Below are positions 14,589-26,815 of a DNA stretch of 64,000 bases, one piece after another; positions within the stretch are counted from its first letter, which is position 1, and every line of letters starts with the position of its first letter. The position numbers and the translations under genes are program-made. The notes beneath the pieces are model-generated. The model saw only the letters and a program-made list of their open reading frames with translations, did not search any database and had not been told where the DNA came from. Source of the DNA: Schistosoma mansoni (taxonomy: Eukaryota; Platyhelminthes; Trematoda; Strigeidida; Schistosomatidae); the NCBI RefSeq assembly GCF_000237925.1, contig NC_031495.1:12014460-12078459 (forward strand). The letters are read 5' to 3'.

Positions 14589-15643
14589 TTTAATTCATAA
14601 CATAAATCTATCTAACTATTCACTATCAACTATACACTTCAATTCCATTCAATTCTATTCCATTCATTCCACATCAATTCAATCACATACTACCATCATT
14701 CATCATCTCATTCATTCATTCATTCATTCATTCATTCATTCATTCACATACTTTCTATCACTACTCTTATACTATTCATACACTATAGAAATACAATATA
14801 TCCACTCATCCATTTCACTCAGTCAACAACACTTCCCTTCACAATTATCTAATACACTACACCGACTCATTCATTCCATTCACAACACAATCATCATATT
14901 TTACTACATTACACTATTATCACTTACATCACACCAGTTCATCATGCCTCCCAATCTATTAAAATCAATTCAATACTGTTTATCAATATGTATTATATAG
15001 ACTGGTCCACTTCACCGTACACACACTTCTTCACTCTATACCATATTGTATAACATTAACTAATCTGCACACGATTAATGCTGTCTTAATTACTGTCTAT
15101 TTTGTGTGTTTCCTCAACATCATAAATCTAGATGGATTCAGTGTTAGACTATCGTGTATACCAATGTCACAATGCACATGAACATTTTCACAATCTACTG
15201 AATGAATGAGAGCGTCAATGCAAATCAAAGTGAATTAGATGGTGTTTTGTCGACCGAATTATATATTGTACGGAAAGAGAACGTAAGAGAAACATCCTAT
15301 GTGCAACATTCGATCAATGGTTGTTTGGAAGCGGTGTAAGTGATCATGTGTAAATCTCTGTGTGATTTTCACTTTCAGCCTACTGAATTAACTATCAGAT
15401 GTAGTAAGTAGTATATAGCGTGTAGAGTTTACCAGTAAGGAAATGAACATAGTGACATGTCTACTGCAAACTGGTCTACTAAATGTATGAAATAATGTTG
15501 GGCGATTAACTTGTAGCTAGTTGAATGCTTAAAATATTGTTGATGTGAATGTTTGGATTGGGAATGCAGTGTTAATTTGCAGAGAGTGATTTTATTGCAA
15601 TGTTATTGAGAATGATCGGGCGACAGGCTATTGACTAGTGCTT

Positions 15644-15800
15644 AAACTTACCTGGCGCCGGGTTCAGGGTGATCAGGAATGCTCTGACCCCGGGTGGAGG
15701 CTCACCATTGCACTTCGGTGGGTTGAAACTCGCGACGAACCCTAATTGGGTGCGCTCGGGCGTGTAGTTTTTGTCAGTGGGGAGGTCTCACAGTCCTCCC
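15644..15800 (+). ncRNA. U1 snRNA, copy 14
   Basis: Transcribed region unchanged; unit 1220 bp with eleven ATTC, the longest such tract here. Confidence 0.9.
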
Positions 15801-16863
15801 TTTAATTCATAACATAAATCTATCTAACTATTCACTATCAACTATACACTTCAATTCCATTCAATTCTATTCCATTCATTCCACATCAATTCAATCACAT
15901 ACTACCATCATTCATCATCTCATTCATTCATTCATTCATTCATTCATTCATTCATTCATTCATTCACATACTTTCTATCACTACTCTTATACTATTCATA
16001 CACTATAGAAATACAATATATCCACTCATCCATTTCACTCAGTCAACAACACTTCCCTTCACAATTATCTAATACACTACACCGACTCATTCATTCCATT
16101 CACAACACAATCATCATATTTTACTACATTACACTATTATCACTTACATCACACCAGTTCATCATGCCTCCCAATCTATTAAAATCAATTCAATACTGTT
16201 TATCAATATGTATTATATAGACTGGTCCACTTCACCGTACACACACTTCTTCACTCTATACCATATTGTATAACATTAACTAATCTGCACACGATTAATG
16301 CTGTCTTAATTACTGTCTATTTTGTGTGTTTCCTCAACATCATAAATCTAGATGGATTCAGTGTTAGACTATCGTGTATACCAATGTCACAATGCACATG
16401 AACATTTTCACAATCTACTGAATGAATGAGAGCGTCAATGCAAATCAAAGTGAATTAGATGGTGTTTTGTCGACCGAATTATATATTGTACGGAAAGAGA
16501 ACGTAAGAGAAACATCCTATGTGCAACATTCGATCAATGGTTGTTTGGAAGCGGTGTAAGTGATCATGTGTAAATCTCTGTGTGATTTTCACTTTCAGCC
16601 TACTGAATTAACTATCAGATGTAGTAAGTAGTATATAGCGTGTAGAGTTTACCAGTAAGGAAATGAACATAGTGACATGTCTACTGCAAACTGGTCTACT
16701 ATATGTATGAAATAATGTTGGGCGATTAACTTGTAGCTAGTTGAATGCTTAAAATATTGTTGATGTGAATGTTTGGATTGGGAATGCAGTGTTAATTTGC
16801 AGAGAGTGATTTTATTGCAATGTTATTGAGAATGATCGGGCGACAGGCTATTGACTAGTGCTT

Positions 16864-17020
16864 AAACTTACCTGGCGCCGGGTTCAGGGTGATCAGGAAT
16901 GCTCTGACCCCGGGTGGAGGCTCACCATTGCACTTCGGTGGGTTGAAACTCGCGACGAACCCTAATTGGGTGCGCTCGGGCGTGTAGTTTTTGTCAGTGG
17001 GGAGGTCTCACAGTCCTCCC
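16864..17020 (+). ncRNA. U1 snRNA, copy 15
   Basis: Transcribed region unchanged; unit 1204 bp with seven ATTC. Spacer variants match copy 13. Confidence 0.9.
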
Positions 17021-18067
17021 TTTAATTCATAACATAAATCTATCTAACTATTCACTATCAACTATACACTTCAATTCCATTCAATTCTATTCCATTCATT
17101 CCACATCAATTCAATCACATACTACCATCATTCATCATCTCATTCATTCATTCATTCATTCATTCATTCACATACTTTCTATCACTACTCTTATACTATT
17201 CATACACTATAGAAATACAATATATCCACTCATCCATTTCACTCAGTCAACAACACTTCCCTTCACAATTATCTAATACACTACACCGACTCATTCATTC
17301 CATTCACAACACAATCATCATATTTTACTACATTACACTATTATCACTTACATCACACCAGTTCATCATGCCTCCCAATCTATTAAAATCAATTCAATAC
17401 TGTTTATCAATATGTATTATATAGACTGGTCCACTTCACCGTACACACACTTCTTCACTCTATACCATATTGTATAACATTAACTAATCTGCACACGATT
17501 AATGCTGTCTTAATTACTGTCTATTTTGTGTGTTTCCTCAACATCATAAATCTAGATGGATTCAGTGTTAGACTATCGTGTATACCAATGTCACAATGCA
17601 CATGAACATTTTCACAATCTACTGAATGAATGAGAGCGTCAATGCAAATCAAAGTGAATTAGATGGTGTTTTGTCGACCGAATTATATATTGTACGGAAA
17701 GAGAACGTAAGAGAAACATCCTATGTGCAACATTCGATCAATGGTTGTTTGGAAGCGGTGTAAGTGATCATGTGTAAATCTCTGTGTGATTTTCACTTTC
17801 AGCCTACTGAATTAACTATCAGATGTAGTAAGTAGTATATAGCGTGTAGAGTTTACCAGTAAGGAAATGAACATAGTGACATGTCTACTGCAAACTGGTC
17901 TACTAAATGTATGAAATAATGTTGGGCGATTAACTTGTAGCTAGTTGAATGCTTAAAATATTGTTGATGTGAATGTTTGGATTGGGAATGCAGTGTTAAT
18001 TTGCAGAGAGTGATTTTATTGCAATGTTATTGAGAATGATCGGGCGACAGGCTATTGACTAGTGCTT

Positions 18068-18224
18068 AAACTTACCTGGCGCCGGGTTCAGGGTGATCAG
18101 GAATGCTCTGACCCCGGGTGGAGGCTCACCATTGCACTTCGGTGGGTTGAAACTCGCGACGAACCCTAATTGGGTGCGCTCGGGCGTGTAGTTTTTGTCA
18201 GTGGGGAGGTCTCACAGTCCTCCC
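18068..18224 (+). ncRNA. U1 snRNA, copy 16
   Basis: Transcribed region unchanged; unit 1200 bp with six ATTC and a private TTGTTGACC variant near 18875. Confidence 0.9.
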
Positions 18225-19267
18225 TTTAATTCATAACATAAATCTATCTAACTATTCACTATCAACTATACACTTCAATTCCATTCAATTCTATTCCATT
18301 CATTCCACATCAATTCAATCACATACTACCATCATTCATCATCTCATTCATTCATTCATTCATTCATTCACATACTTTCTATCACTACTCTTATACTATT
18401 CATACACTATAGAAATACAATATATCCACTCATCCATTTCACTCAGTCAACAACACTTCCCTTCACAATTATCTAATACACTACACCGACTCATTCATTC
18501 CATTCACAACACAATCATCATATTTTACTACATTACACTATTATCACTTACATCACACCAGTTCATCATGCCTCCCAATCTATTAAAATCAATTCAATAC
18601 TGTTTATCAATATGTATTATATAGACTGGTCCACTTCACCGTACACACACTTCTTCACTCTATACCATATTGTATAACATTAACTAATCTGCACACGATT
18701 AATGCTGTCTTAATTACTGTCTATTTTGTGTGTTTCCTCAACATCATAAATCTAGATGGATTCAGTGTTAGACTATCGTGTATACCAATGTCACAATGCA
18801 CATGAACATTTTCACAATCTACTGAATGAATGAGAGCGTCAATGCAAATCAAAGTGAATTAGATGGTGTTTTGTTGACCGAATTATATATTGTACGGAAA
18901 GAGAACGTAAGAGAAACATCCTATGTGCAACATTCGATCAATGGTTGTTTGGAAGCGGTGTAAGTGATCATGTGTAAATCTCTGTGTGATTTTCACTTTC
19001 AGCCTACTGAATTAACTATCAGATGTAGTAAGTAGTATATAGCGTGTAGAGTTTACCAGTAAGGAAATGAACATAGTGACATGTCTACTGCAAACTGGTC
19101 TACTATATGTATGAAATAATGTTGGGCGATTAACTTGTAGCTAGTTGAATGCTTAAAATATTGTTGATGTGAATGTTTGGATTGGGAATGCAGTGTTAAT
19201 TTGCAGAGAGTGATTTTATTGCAATGTTATTGAGAATGATCGGGCGACAGGCTATTGACTAGTGCTT

Positions 19268-19424
19268 AAACTTACCTGGCGCCGGGTTCAGGGTGATCAG
19301 GAATGCTCTGACCCCGGGTGGAGGCTCACCATTGCACTTCGGTGGGTTGAAACTCGCGACGAACCCTAATTGGGTGCGCTCGGGCGTGTAGTTTTTGTCA
19401 GTGGGGAGGTCTCACAGTCCTCCC
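19268..19424 (+). ncRNA. U1 snRNA, copy 17 (last complete copy)
   Basis: Transcribed region unchanged. Its spacer is cut at 19980, 713 bp after the RNA start, where unrelated sequence begins. Confidence 0.9.
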
Positions 19425-19980
19425 TTTAATTCATAACATAAATCTATCTAACTATTCACTATCAACTATACACTTCAATTCCATTCAATTCTATTCCATT
19501 CATTCCACATCAATTCAATCACATACTACCATCATTCATCATCTCATTCATTCATTCATTCATTCATTCACATACTTTCTATCACTACTCTTATACTATT
19601 CATACACTATAGAAATACAATATATCCACTCATCCATTTCACTCAGTCAACAACACTTCCCTTCACAATTATCTAATACACTACACCGACTCATTCATTC
19701 CATTCACAACACAATCATCATATTTTACTACATTACACTATTATCACTTACATCACACCAGTTCATCATGCCTCCCAATCTATTAAAATCAATTCAATAC
19801 TGTTTATCAATATGTATTATATAGACTGGTCCACTTCACCGTACACACACTTCTTCACTCTATACCATATTGTATAACATTAACTAATCTGCACACGATT
19901 AATGCTGTCTTAATTACTGTCTATTTTGTGTGTTTCCTCAACATCATAAATCTAGATGGATTCAGTGTTAGACTATCGTG

Positions 19981-20275
19981 AAAGGCTAGTTTGCTTTTGA
20001 AGTGGATTGCTTCTCTTTGATAGATGGATGTACGCCTTGAACTTTGTTATTTAATACAATGATCTCATTCATGGCTACAAGACTGGATAACGTTTAGTTG
20101 TTTGGTACTATTCCTTTATACTCAGAAAGGGTTTTGTGGAGATTTCAGTATTTTCATAGTCGATCAATCCACAAAATTAGACACCATCGGATGTCGGCTC
20201 AGTGGTTTGTCGGTTAAATGCTATGGCGTGAGACTGGTAGTTCCTGGGTTCTAGTATCGCAAAGCGAGGTCGTTA
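19981..20275 (+). repeat. Non-array sequence with a tRNA-type SINE head, cut by a gap
   Basis: Unrelated to the U1 unit. From about 20187 it reads like a tRNA-derived SINE head on the + strand: GGCTCAGTGG resembles a pol III A box (about 20194) and GGGTTCTAGTATC an imperfect B box (about 20246). The element runs into the gap. Either the array is truly interrupted here or this is a contig end joined by scaffolding. Confidence 0.5.
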
Positions 20276-20475
20276 NNNNNNNNNNNNNNNNNNNNNNNNN
20301 NNNNNNNNNNNNNNNNNNNNNNNNNNNNNNNNNNNNNNNNNNNNNNNNNNNNNNNNNNNNNNNNNNNNNNNNNNNNNNNNNNNNNNNNNNNNNNNNNNNN
20401 NNNNNNNNNNNNNNNNNNNNNNNNNNNNNNNNNNNNNNNNNNNNNNNNNNNNNNNNNNNNNNNNNNNNNNNNNNN
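20276..20475. other. Assembly gap (200 N)
   Basis: Exactly 200 N, the same size as the second gap, so a placeholder rather than a measured distance. U1-unit sequence resumes immediately after it, so array copies may be missing. Confidence 0.98.
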
Positions 20476-20526
20476 GTGCGCTCGGGCGTGTAGTTTTTGT
20501 CAGTGGGGAGGACTCACAGTCCTCCC
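20476..20526 (+). ncRNA. U1 snRNA fragment (3' end only), copy 18
   Basis: Corresponds to nt 107-157 of U1. One difference: A at 20512 (nt 143), which faces U151 and completes the terminal stem, where the array copies have a U/U mismatch. The 5' part is lost in the gap. The surrounding spacer is diverged, so this is probably an old or relic copy. Confidence 0.7.
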
Positions 20527-21740
20527 TTTAATTCATAACATAAATCTATCTAACTATTCACTATCAACTATACACTTCAATTCCATTCAATTCTATTCCA
20601 TTCATTCCACATCAATTCAATCACATACTACCATCATTCATCATCTCATTCATTCATTCATTCATTCATTCACATACTTTCTATCACTACTCTTATACTA
20701 TTCATACACTATGGAAATACAATATGTCCGCTCAATTGTTTCACTCACTCTATACCATTTTGTATAACATTAACTAATATACACACCAATATTGCCCTTT
20801 CTATTACTGTCTACTTTGTGTCTTTCGTCAAGATCATAAATCTAGATGGATCCGGTGTTAGACTATCGTGTATACCAATGTCACAATGCACATGAACATT
20901 TTCACAATCTACTGAATGAATAAGCGCGTCGGTGCAAATCAAAGTGAATTAGATGGTGTTTTGTCGACTGAATTCTATATTGTATGGAAAGAGAAGGGAG
21001 GAGAACGTAGGAGAAACATTCATCATCTCATTCATATTCTTTCGAACACTACTCTTATACATTTAATACTCTATATAATAATAATATATCCGCTCAACCA
21101 TTTCACTCATTCAGCAACGCTCGCCTTCACAATTATCCACTACACTACACCGACTCATTCACTCGTTTTACCACACACTCATCATCTTTTACTACATTAC
21201 ACTATTGTCATTTACATCACGCCAGTTCATCATGCCTCCCAATATTCTAAATTCAACGCTGTTTATCAATATGTATAATATCGACTGATCCATTTCACAC
21301 GTTCAACAACACTTTCCTTCAGAATTATCTACTACACTACACCGACTCTATACTCTATTCACCAGACACTCATCATCTTTTAATTCATATCACTATTATC
21401 ACTTCACAATTTATTGATCACTGGGTGGTGATCAATGTCATGCGTGTCAAGTCCGTCTTTAGTGCTGATCGAATGCTATCGATCAAGTTGCAATGTGGCC
21501 ACTAGTCTAGATGGCTTGACACTGCGTGCACTATGTTGAGACTAGATGGCCGTTGGAGGTGGTCAACAGGAAACTCTGGACCCGGGTAGACCACCTCCAA
21601 CCACCATCTAACTATTATCACCTACAATATAACCAGTTCATTCGGTCTCCCAATCTACGAAAATGAATTCAATCCTCTTTATCAATATGTATTATATCGA
21701 CTGGTTCACTTCACCGTAAGCACACTCTCCTTTAATCCCT
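20527..21740 (+). repeat. Diverged and rearranged U1 spacer copy
   Basis: The first ~230 bp after the RNA match the array spacer closely, then similarity becomes patchy. Parts are deleted (about 20735), parts repeat out of order (the CATCATTTTACTACATTACAC and CCAGTTCATCATGCCTCCCA stretches recur), and a foreign insert lies at about 21418-21600. This looks like an array edge that has escaped homogenization. Confidence 0.75.
21418..21600. repeat. Hairpin-rich insert inside the diverged U1 spacer
   Basis: Spacer-like sequence stops and resumes around this piece. It contains two inverted repeats: GATCAC/GTGATC near 21418, and TTGGAGGTGGTC/GACCACCTCCAA at about 21553-21599, whose loop holds CAGGAAACTCTGGA. 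That loop resembles CCTGGAAACACTGGA on the minus strand of the hammerhead-type SINE at 27594, so it may be a related SINE. Confidence 0.45.
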
Positions 21741-22240
21741 AAGAACTTTCATCTAAACATTTACCATTCACTGCCATTTTCATTTTTTTTCTGTCACGAC
21801 TTTTCCTAATTTTTTGCGTTGTTTGCTAGTTATCACCCATTGACTCAACAATATTTTTTCGTACTCTAGTTTATGCTTAATGAGTAACTATTTTTTTCCG
21901 AGACTTTTACTTTTAGATTATTATTTTAATCCTAATGAACTAATGTGAATTTTAGTAAATTCTTTACCTTTTTATCTGTATGGTTGATATTTCTTATAAC
22001 TAACATTGAACCATAGCTTATTTTCTAACTGTAAACAACAACAAATCATTGTTTTCTTTTCTTTTATATATGAAATATGCATTGTATCTTAGTAACTTTA
22101 TGAATGAGAATGCTACAACTTTTTTATAATTATGCTTTTATATCTATATTTAAATACATAAACTACAGTATACGTCCAATATAATCATACTATATCTATA
22201 AACTAATTAAAAAGTAGAAAAATTCACCTTCAACTACCCT
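21741..22240. other. AT-rich intergenic sequence
   Basis: No coding potential, RNA gene or recognisable repeat seen; long T and TA runs only. Confidence 0.6.
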
Positions 22241-22245
22241 GTCTC

Positions 22246-22322
<77 letters not shown>
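22241..22322. repeat. Compound microsatellite (CT)n then (AT)n
   Basis: About 40 bp of CT repeats with one interruption run directly into about 42 bp of AT repeats. Confidence 0.95.
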
Positions 22323-22326
<4 letters not shown>

Positions 22327-22499
22327 CAATGTGTACTTCAGGAGACAATTTAATAAATAAAAACTATGCAGAGAACTTTTTTTTAAATTTCAGCGTTTGT
22401 TGGCACAGTAATAGGATAAAAATCAAAAGTTTGTAGTTACGAGTTATTCAACTATCGATGAATAAAATAAATTTATGCTTCGTTTTGATAACAAACAAA

Positions 22500-22890
22500 A
22501 TAATAGAGAATGGTCAACTCTCTATGCGACTCAGAAAATTCCTCGACGGAAGCCCAAAGAGGAGCTGAAAACTCAGAGAAACATTTTGTCTGACCAAAAT
22601 CGAATAGAAGATTCTCAGAAATATTAAGGAAGTGAAGAGTCACGTGTCACATGTCTGAGTGAATAAATGCCTATTCTTGTTCTATGTTTAGTGGGATTCT
22701 AAAACTTTCCAGAAGCCCAAGGCCGTCTGAAATGCTAATAATATCAGAAATTTTCTGTAGATAAACTAACACTGGATTGAAGCATTCTTTCCATAGTATG
22801 CGCCTTTTCTCTCGTGTTCAAGTTGTCGTGCAGAGCTAGCCTGGGTTTGTTAGAAGAGCTTGGGAAACTGATTCAAGCATTCGGTTAGAA
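22500..22890 (+). mobile_element. Decayed LTR-like repeat, family A, copy 1
   Basis: Shares an ordered series of blocks with the copies at 23634-24011 and (reverse) 35767-36252, including a CTCTCGTGTTCAAGT stretch near the 3' side followed by a conserved ~60-bp end. No internal region is attached, so it is a solo LTR or fragment. The divergence suggests an old fossil. Confidence 0.5.
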
Positions 22891-23450
22891 GATTTATCAG
22901 ATATGACCAAGAGACATAAATTAAATGCATCAAAAAAGAAAGTGGAAACATTTCAGATAAACAGATAAAAGTTATTGCAGAAAATTATCCACATAAGGCC
23001 TGAAGAAATGAAGCACGAGTAAATAAACATCTACGGACATAAAAAAGGAACGAGATAAAACACAAAAAAAGACTCAAAAAATTCCAAACGAAAGAATAAA
23101 ATTTTAAAAAAAAATCGATCAAAAAAGAAAAACTTGATTGCGGTGAAGTATCTAGTTGATAGTGAATAATTAGACAGTTTTTGTTAACGATTAAAGTGAA
23201 GACTTTGAGACTTCCCCATTAATAACATGTATCCAATTAGATTTTAATGATTAGTCTCTCTATATGCTTATACTATAAACTAGGATTACAGTATTTGCAC
23301 AAACTTTCTGTAAATTCAGCTATTATTGAGTTTTCCCATTAATATTACATATGTATTTGATGTAAATTATTATCATTCTGAACTGTCGAACCAACTCAGA
23401 CAATTTTTTTGATCAAATTAGTTCTATATGCAAGTAATAATGAGGCTTAT
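22891..23450. other. AT-rich intergenic sequence
   Basis: A-rich sequence with no gene or clear repeat recognised. Confidence 0.55.
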
Positions 23451-23502
23451 GCTCCTCCAGGAGGTGTAAAAGGCGTAAGTAATTAAGTAATGTAAGTAAT
23501 AA
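23451..23502 (+). mobile_element. 3' tail of an RTE-type LINE
   Basis: CTCCTCCAGGAGGTG followed by AAGGCGTAAGTAATTAAG matches the 3' end of the RTE-type element at 55765-58822 (reverse) and of the mini-element at 55409-55594. Only the last ~50 bp is present, as in strongly 5'-truncated insertions. Confidence 0.6.
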
Positions 23503-23633
23503 ATTTCAGTATTTGATAAAAAAATTGTTCAATATGATAGAATTGAATTAAATAGATTACAATTTTTAAAAAATAATGATGCCAATTCCTAATCTACTAA
23601 TTTTCATTAAGTATAAATGGTGACCAAATAGTG

Positions 23634-24011
23634 TGTTGGGGTAATACTAAAAATTTCTCTCAATAGACAAGAAAGGCTCAGGAAACACTAAGAAGCATTT
23701 TATCCAATCAGCGTTTGACTTTGAAGTTTTGCTAGAAACATCACGAAAGTGAAAATTCACATATAGAGTTTCTGATTGGCTGATTACCATACTGCTACTA
23801 TGTTTTGTAGCATTCTTGGATTTTCAGAAAAACCCAGAGACTTCTAAAATATTGTAAAAACCCTATATTTTTTGTACATAAATGAACTTTCGGAGTAAAG
23901 TGCTTCTCACATATTTTGTGCCTTTTCTCTCGTGTTCAAGTCGCTGTGTAGATTTAACTTGGGGATTACGAGACTGGCTTAGGATCCGATTATAGAGTTC
24001 AATTAGCATGA
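23634..24011 (+). mobile_element. Decayed LTR-like repeat, family A, copy 2
   Basis: Starts TGTTGGGGT, as the minus-strand copy at 36252 starts TGTTGGGAT, and follows it through the GATTGGCTGATTA and CTCTCGTGTTCAAGTCGCTG blocks to near its end. It appears to be an old solo LTR: no second LTR or internal genes flank it. Confidence 0.55.
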
Positions 24012-24394
24012 CTTATCATAGTGATTATCTCCTTGATATAAATATGCCATAATGATAAAATGTAATGGGGGTTCTTAAAAATTAATCGAATGAATAGTTT
24101 TCAAATAAGATAAAAGGATAGAAATTTCTTTCAATAATAAATATTATTATAGAAGATGATAATCATTGTGAGTATAGTAAATTGGATAGGTTGATTTCAA
24201 TGAAATCTTTTACTTATTATCTTGTTAGTATCATTTAACAAATCTGTAATACTTTTTTTTTCCTTTTTTTATGATTCTGTCAAGCAAGAATAATGAACAT
24301 TGTACGGCGAAGTGAATTGATTTCAATTTATATGCTGATGACCTTCAACATGAACATTGAATTCTGTTGTACAAACCAGTGTATACATGTATTC

Positions 24395-24700
24395 AGTAAC
24401 TTAAGGTAATAACGCGTTGGAGTTTAAAGCGGAAACTACTGAGTTCGAATCCAGGAGTAAATATGAACTCTAGGATCCAGGTACATCCAGCTGATGAATC
24501 CTAAATAAGCCGAGTACTGGATTCCATTCTCAGACACCATCCAATTATGATTGAAATACTCTTGACTTAATGACAATATCGAAGCAATCTTCACAGGATG
24601 CACATATCCCATTATAGATTGATCAACCGAAGTCCTAAAGATCAATAAGAAGATTCTAACAACTAATACAAATGAATTGAATAAAATGTTTTGCAAATAT
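24395..24700 (+). repeat. Probable tRNA-type SINE piece
   Basis: GAGTTCGAATCCAGG near 24450 matches a pol III B box, preceded by a weak A-box region. The downstream body runs to the AT-rich flank with no clear end. The long minus-strand reading frame over it has no recognisable product and is not called. Confidence 0.4.
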
Positions 24701-25029
24701 AATTTTGTACATAACTTGCATAAAGTCGTTTGTATCACCAATGAAAAAAGTTCCTTATAAATACCTTTCACATTCATACAGGTTCTGTATATAAATGAAC
24801 ACTTTCTCTCACAATTTGATCAGCCTTAATTAATGATAGAAAAAGCATAGTGAATCTTTGTATCGCTTAAAATTTACATCACGATATATTCAACACTGGT
24901 TAGGGATGGTGAACCTAAATCGTTGTCCAATTTATTCAGTTCCTGTTTATTAAAATGATTAAAAAACATCACATACGGCCAGGATAGCTCAATGGAAATG
25001 TCTATCAGTGTAGAGCTGGGTGACAATGG

Positions 25030-26815
25030 AATGGAAGAACTAACCAAATAGCTATCGAAATGAGAAGATACAACTTGACAGTGTTGGGAATAAATCAAAC
25101 CCATTGGACTCAATCTGGACAGAAAAAGCTAGCTTCGGGAGAGTTGCTGCTGTACTGTGATCATGAGGAAGAAAATGCTTCGCATACACAAGGAGTTGCA
25201 CTGATGCTTTCAAAAGAATCACGAAAAGCACTTGTAGGATGAAAATTTCATGGATCTAGGATCATCAAAGCATCATTCGAAAAAAGGAGGAAATCACGAT
25301 TAATGTTATACAATGTTATGCATCCACCAATGATAGCAACCACGACATTAAAGACATCATAGCGAACTGCCCAAGAAAGGATCTCGCCATCTTGATGGGA
25401 GACCTAAACACCAAAGTCGGAATGGACAACACCGTATATGAAGATATCATGGGACGACATGGACTGGGAGAATAGAACGAGAGTTGTGAGAGATTTGCAA
25501 ATTTATATGCATACAACAAAATGGTTATAGATGGCACAGTATTCCCTCACAAAAGAAAACACATAGCTACATGGGTCAGACTACACAGAATCAGATCGAT
25601 TATATTTGCATCGCTAAAAAAAATAAGAGGGTCAACGGAGGATGTGAGAATAAGGAGAGAAGCTGAAATAGCTTCAGACCACCACCCGGTGGTTGTTGTG
25701 ATGAAACTGAAGCTAAAGAAGCACTGGCTTAATACAGCCTTCCTCCAAGATATTGTTAAACTCAACAAATTCAAGATAATTCACAACAACAGGTTCCAAA
25801 CCATACAAGATCTACTGAAAGAAGAAGAAACTACCATGGAGGACAACTGGAAGGGGATCAAAGAAGCACTAGCCCCAGGACAAGATCCAGAAAAGGAAGA
25901 ACAAGAAGACAACAATTAACAATAACCAAACAAGAGCAGTGGAAGTCAAGGCACAGGTCGAATACACGGAAGTAAAAAAGAGAGTAAAGAGGGATATTAG
26001 AGCCGACAGGTAGAAATACGTGGAAGATCTAGCAATGACAGCAGAAAAAGCTGCAACAGAAGGAAATATAAGACAACTTTATGATACAACGGAGAAACTA
26101 AAAGGGAAATATAATGAACAAAAGAGATAAATCAAGAATAAGAACGCAAGCCAACTACTGAGACTCATGAACAGAGGACCAGGGGGGTGGACGGTTTTGA
26201 AAAACTCTTGAATAGACCAGCTCCATTGAATCCACCGGACATTCAAGTGGCACACACAAACCTTCCTATATATGACACTCCAACAACGACGGAAGAAATC
26301 AAGATGGCCATCAGATAAATCAAGAATGGAGAAGCAGAAGGACCTAACAGTATGCCGGTCGAAGCACTAAATTCAGACAGAAGTAACTGCAATCATGCTA
26401 CATATTCTATTCAGCAAGATTTGGGAGGAAGAACGATTGCCAACAGACTAGAAAGGACATCTCGTCAAGAAACCAAAGAAAGGAGATCTGAACAAATGTG
26501 ATAACTACAGAGGTATCACACTACTATCAGTACCAAGAAACGTTCTCAGCAGTGTTGCTGAATCGGATGAAAGATTCAGTAGACGCTCAACTTTGAGATC
26601 GACAGACTGAATTCCGTAAGGATTGGTTGTGCACAGACCATATCGCGATACTACGGATCATCGTTGAACTATCAAGTGAATGAAACTCGTCACATCAACT
26701 TCCTTGACTATAAGAAGGAGTTTGACAGCGTTGATAGGAGGACCTCATGGGATCTCCTTCGACACTCTGGCGTGCCCAAGAAGATCGTCGCGTCATACGG
26801 AATCCATGCAGTATA
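25030..26815 (+). mobile_element. Decayed RTE-type LINE (endonuclease to early RT)
   Basis: The order endonuclease then reverse transcriptase is readable in broken frames: MRRYNLTVLGINQTHW and [20 protein letters not shown] (endonuclease, about 25060-25240), [20 protein letters not shown] (end of endonuclease, about 25660-25730), then CDNYRGITLLSVPR (RT, about 26500) and a remnant of the LLRHSGVPKKIV segment (about 26755-26795). Same family as 55765-58822. Many frame changes and stops; the 5' end is missing and the copy stops inside the RT near 26815. Lack of the 3' end is unusual for a LINE insertion and points to a later break or deletion. Confidence 0.85.

Larger units (their letters stand above)
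1..19980 (+). repeat. Tandem array of ~1.2 kb units, each with one U1 snRNA gene
   Basis: Head-to-tail, near-identical units begin at (same base of the U1 gene) 1, 1205, 2409, 3621, 4821, 6017, 7229, 8425, 9646, 10862, 12054, 13250, 14454, 15666, 16886, 18090 and 19290. Unit lengths are 1204, 1204, 1212, 1200, 1196, 1212, 1196, 1221, 1216, 1192, 1196, 1204, 1212, 1220, 1204 and 1200. All but one differ by multiples of four, because the spacer holds an (ATTC)n tract of 4 to 11 copies; the 1221-bp unit has 10 copies plus a 5-bp insertion. Outside that tract I see only scattered single-base differences. The array is cut by the window's left edge and stops abruptly at 19980, mid-spacer. Tandem U1 arrays with spacers of similar size are known from sea urchin and Xenopus; whether schistosome U1 has been described this way I cannot check. 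Confidence 0.95.

Noticed and set aside
1-19980. Reading the array as an ordinary satellite (for example a W-chromosome repeat)
   Set aside because: The unit contains a complete, structured U1 RNA with constrained sequence, which explains it better than a plain satellite. Sex-chromosome linkage cannot be judged from this window.
24436-24777. Minus-strand 113-codon frame
   Set aside because: No recognisable product, and it overlaps a SINE-like piece with a B box.
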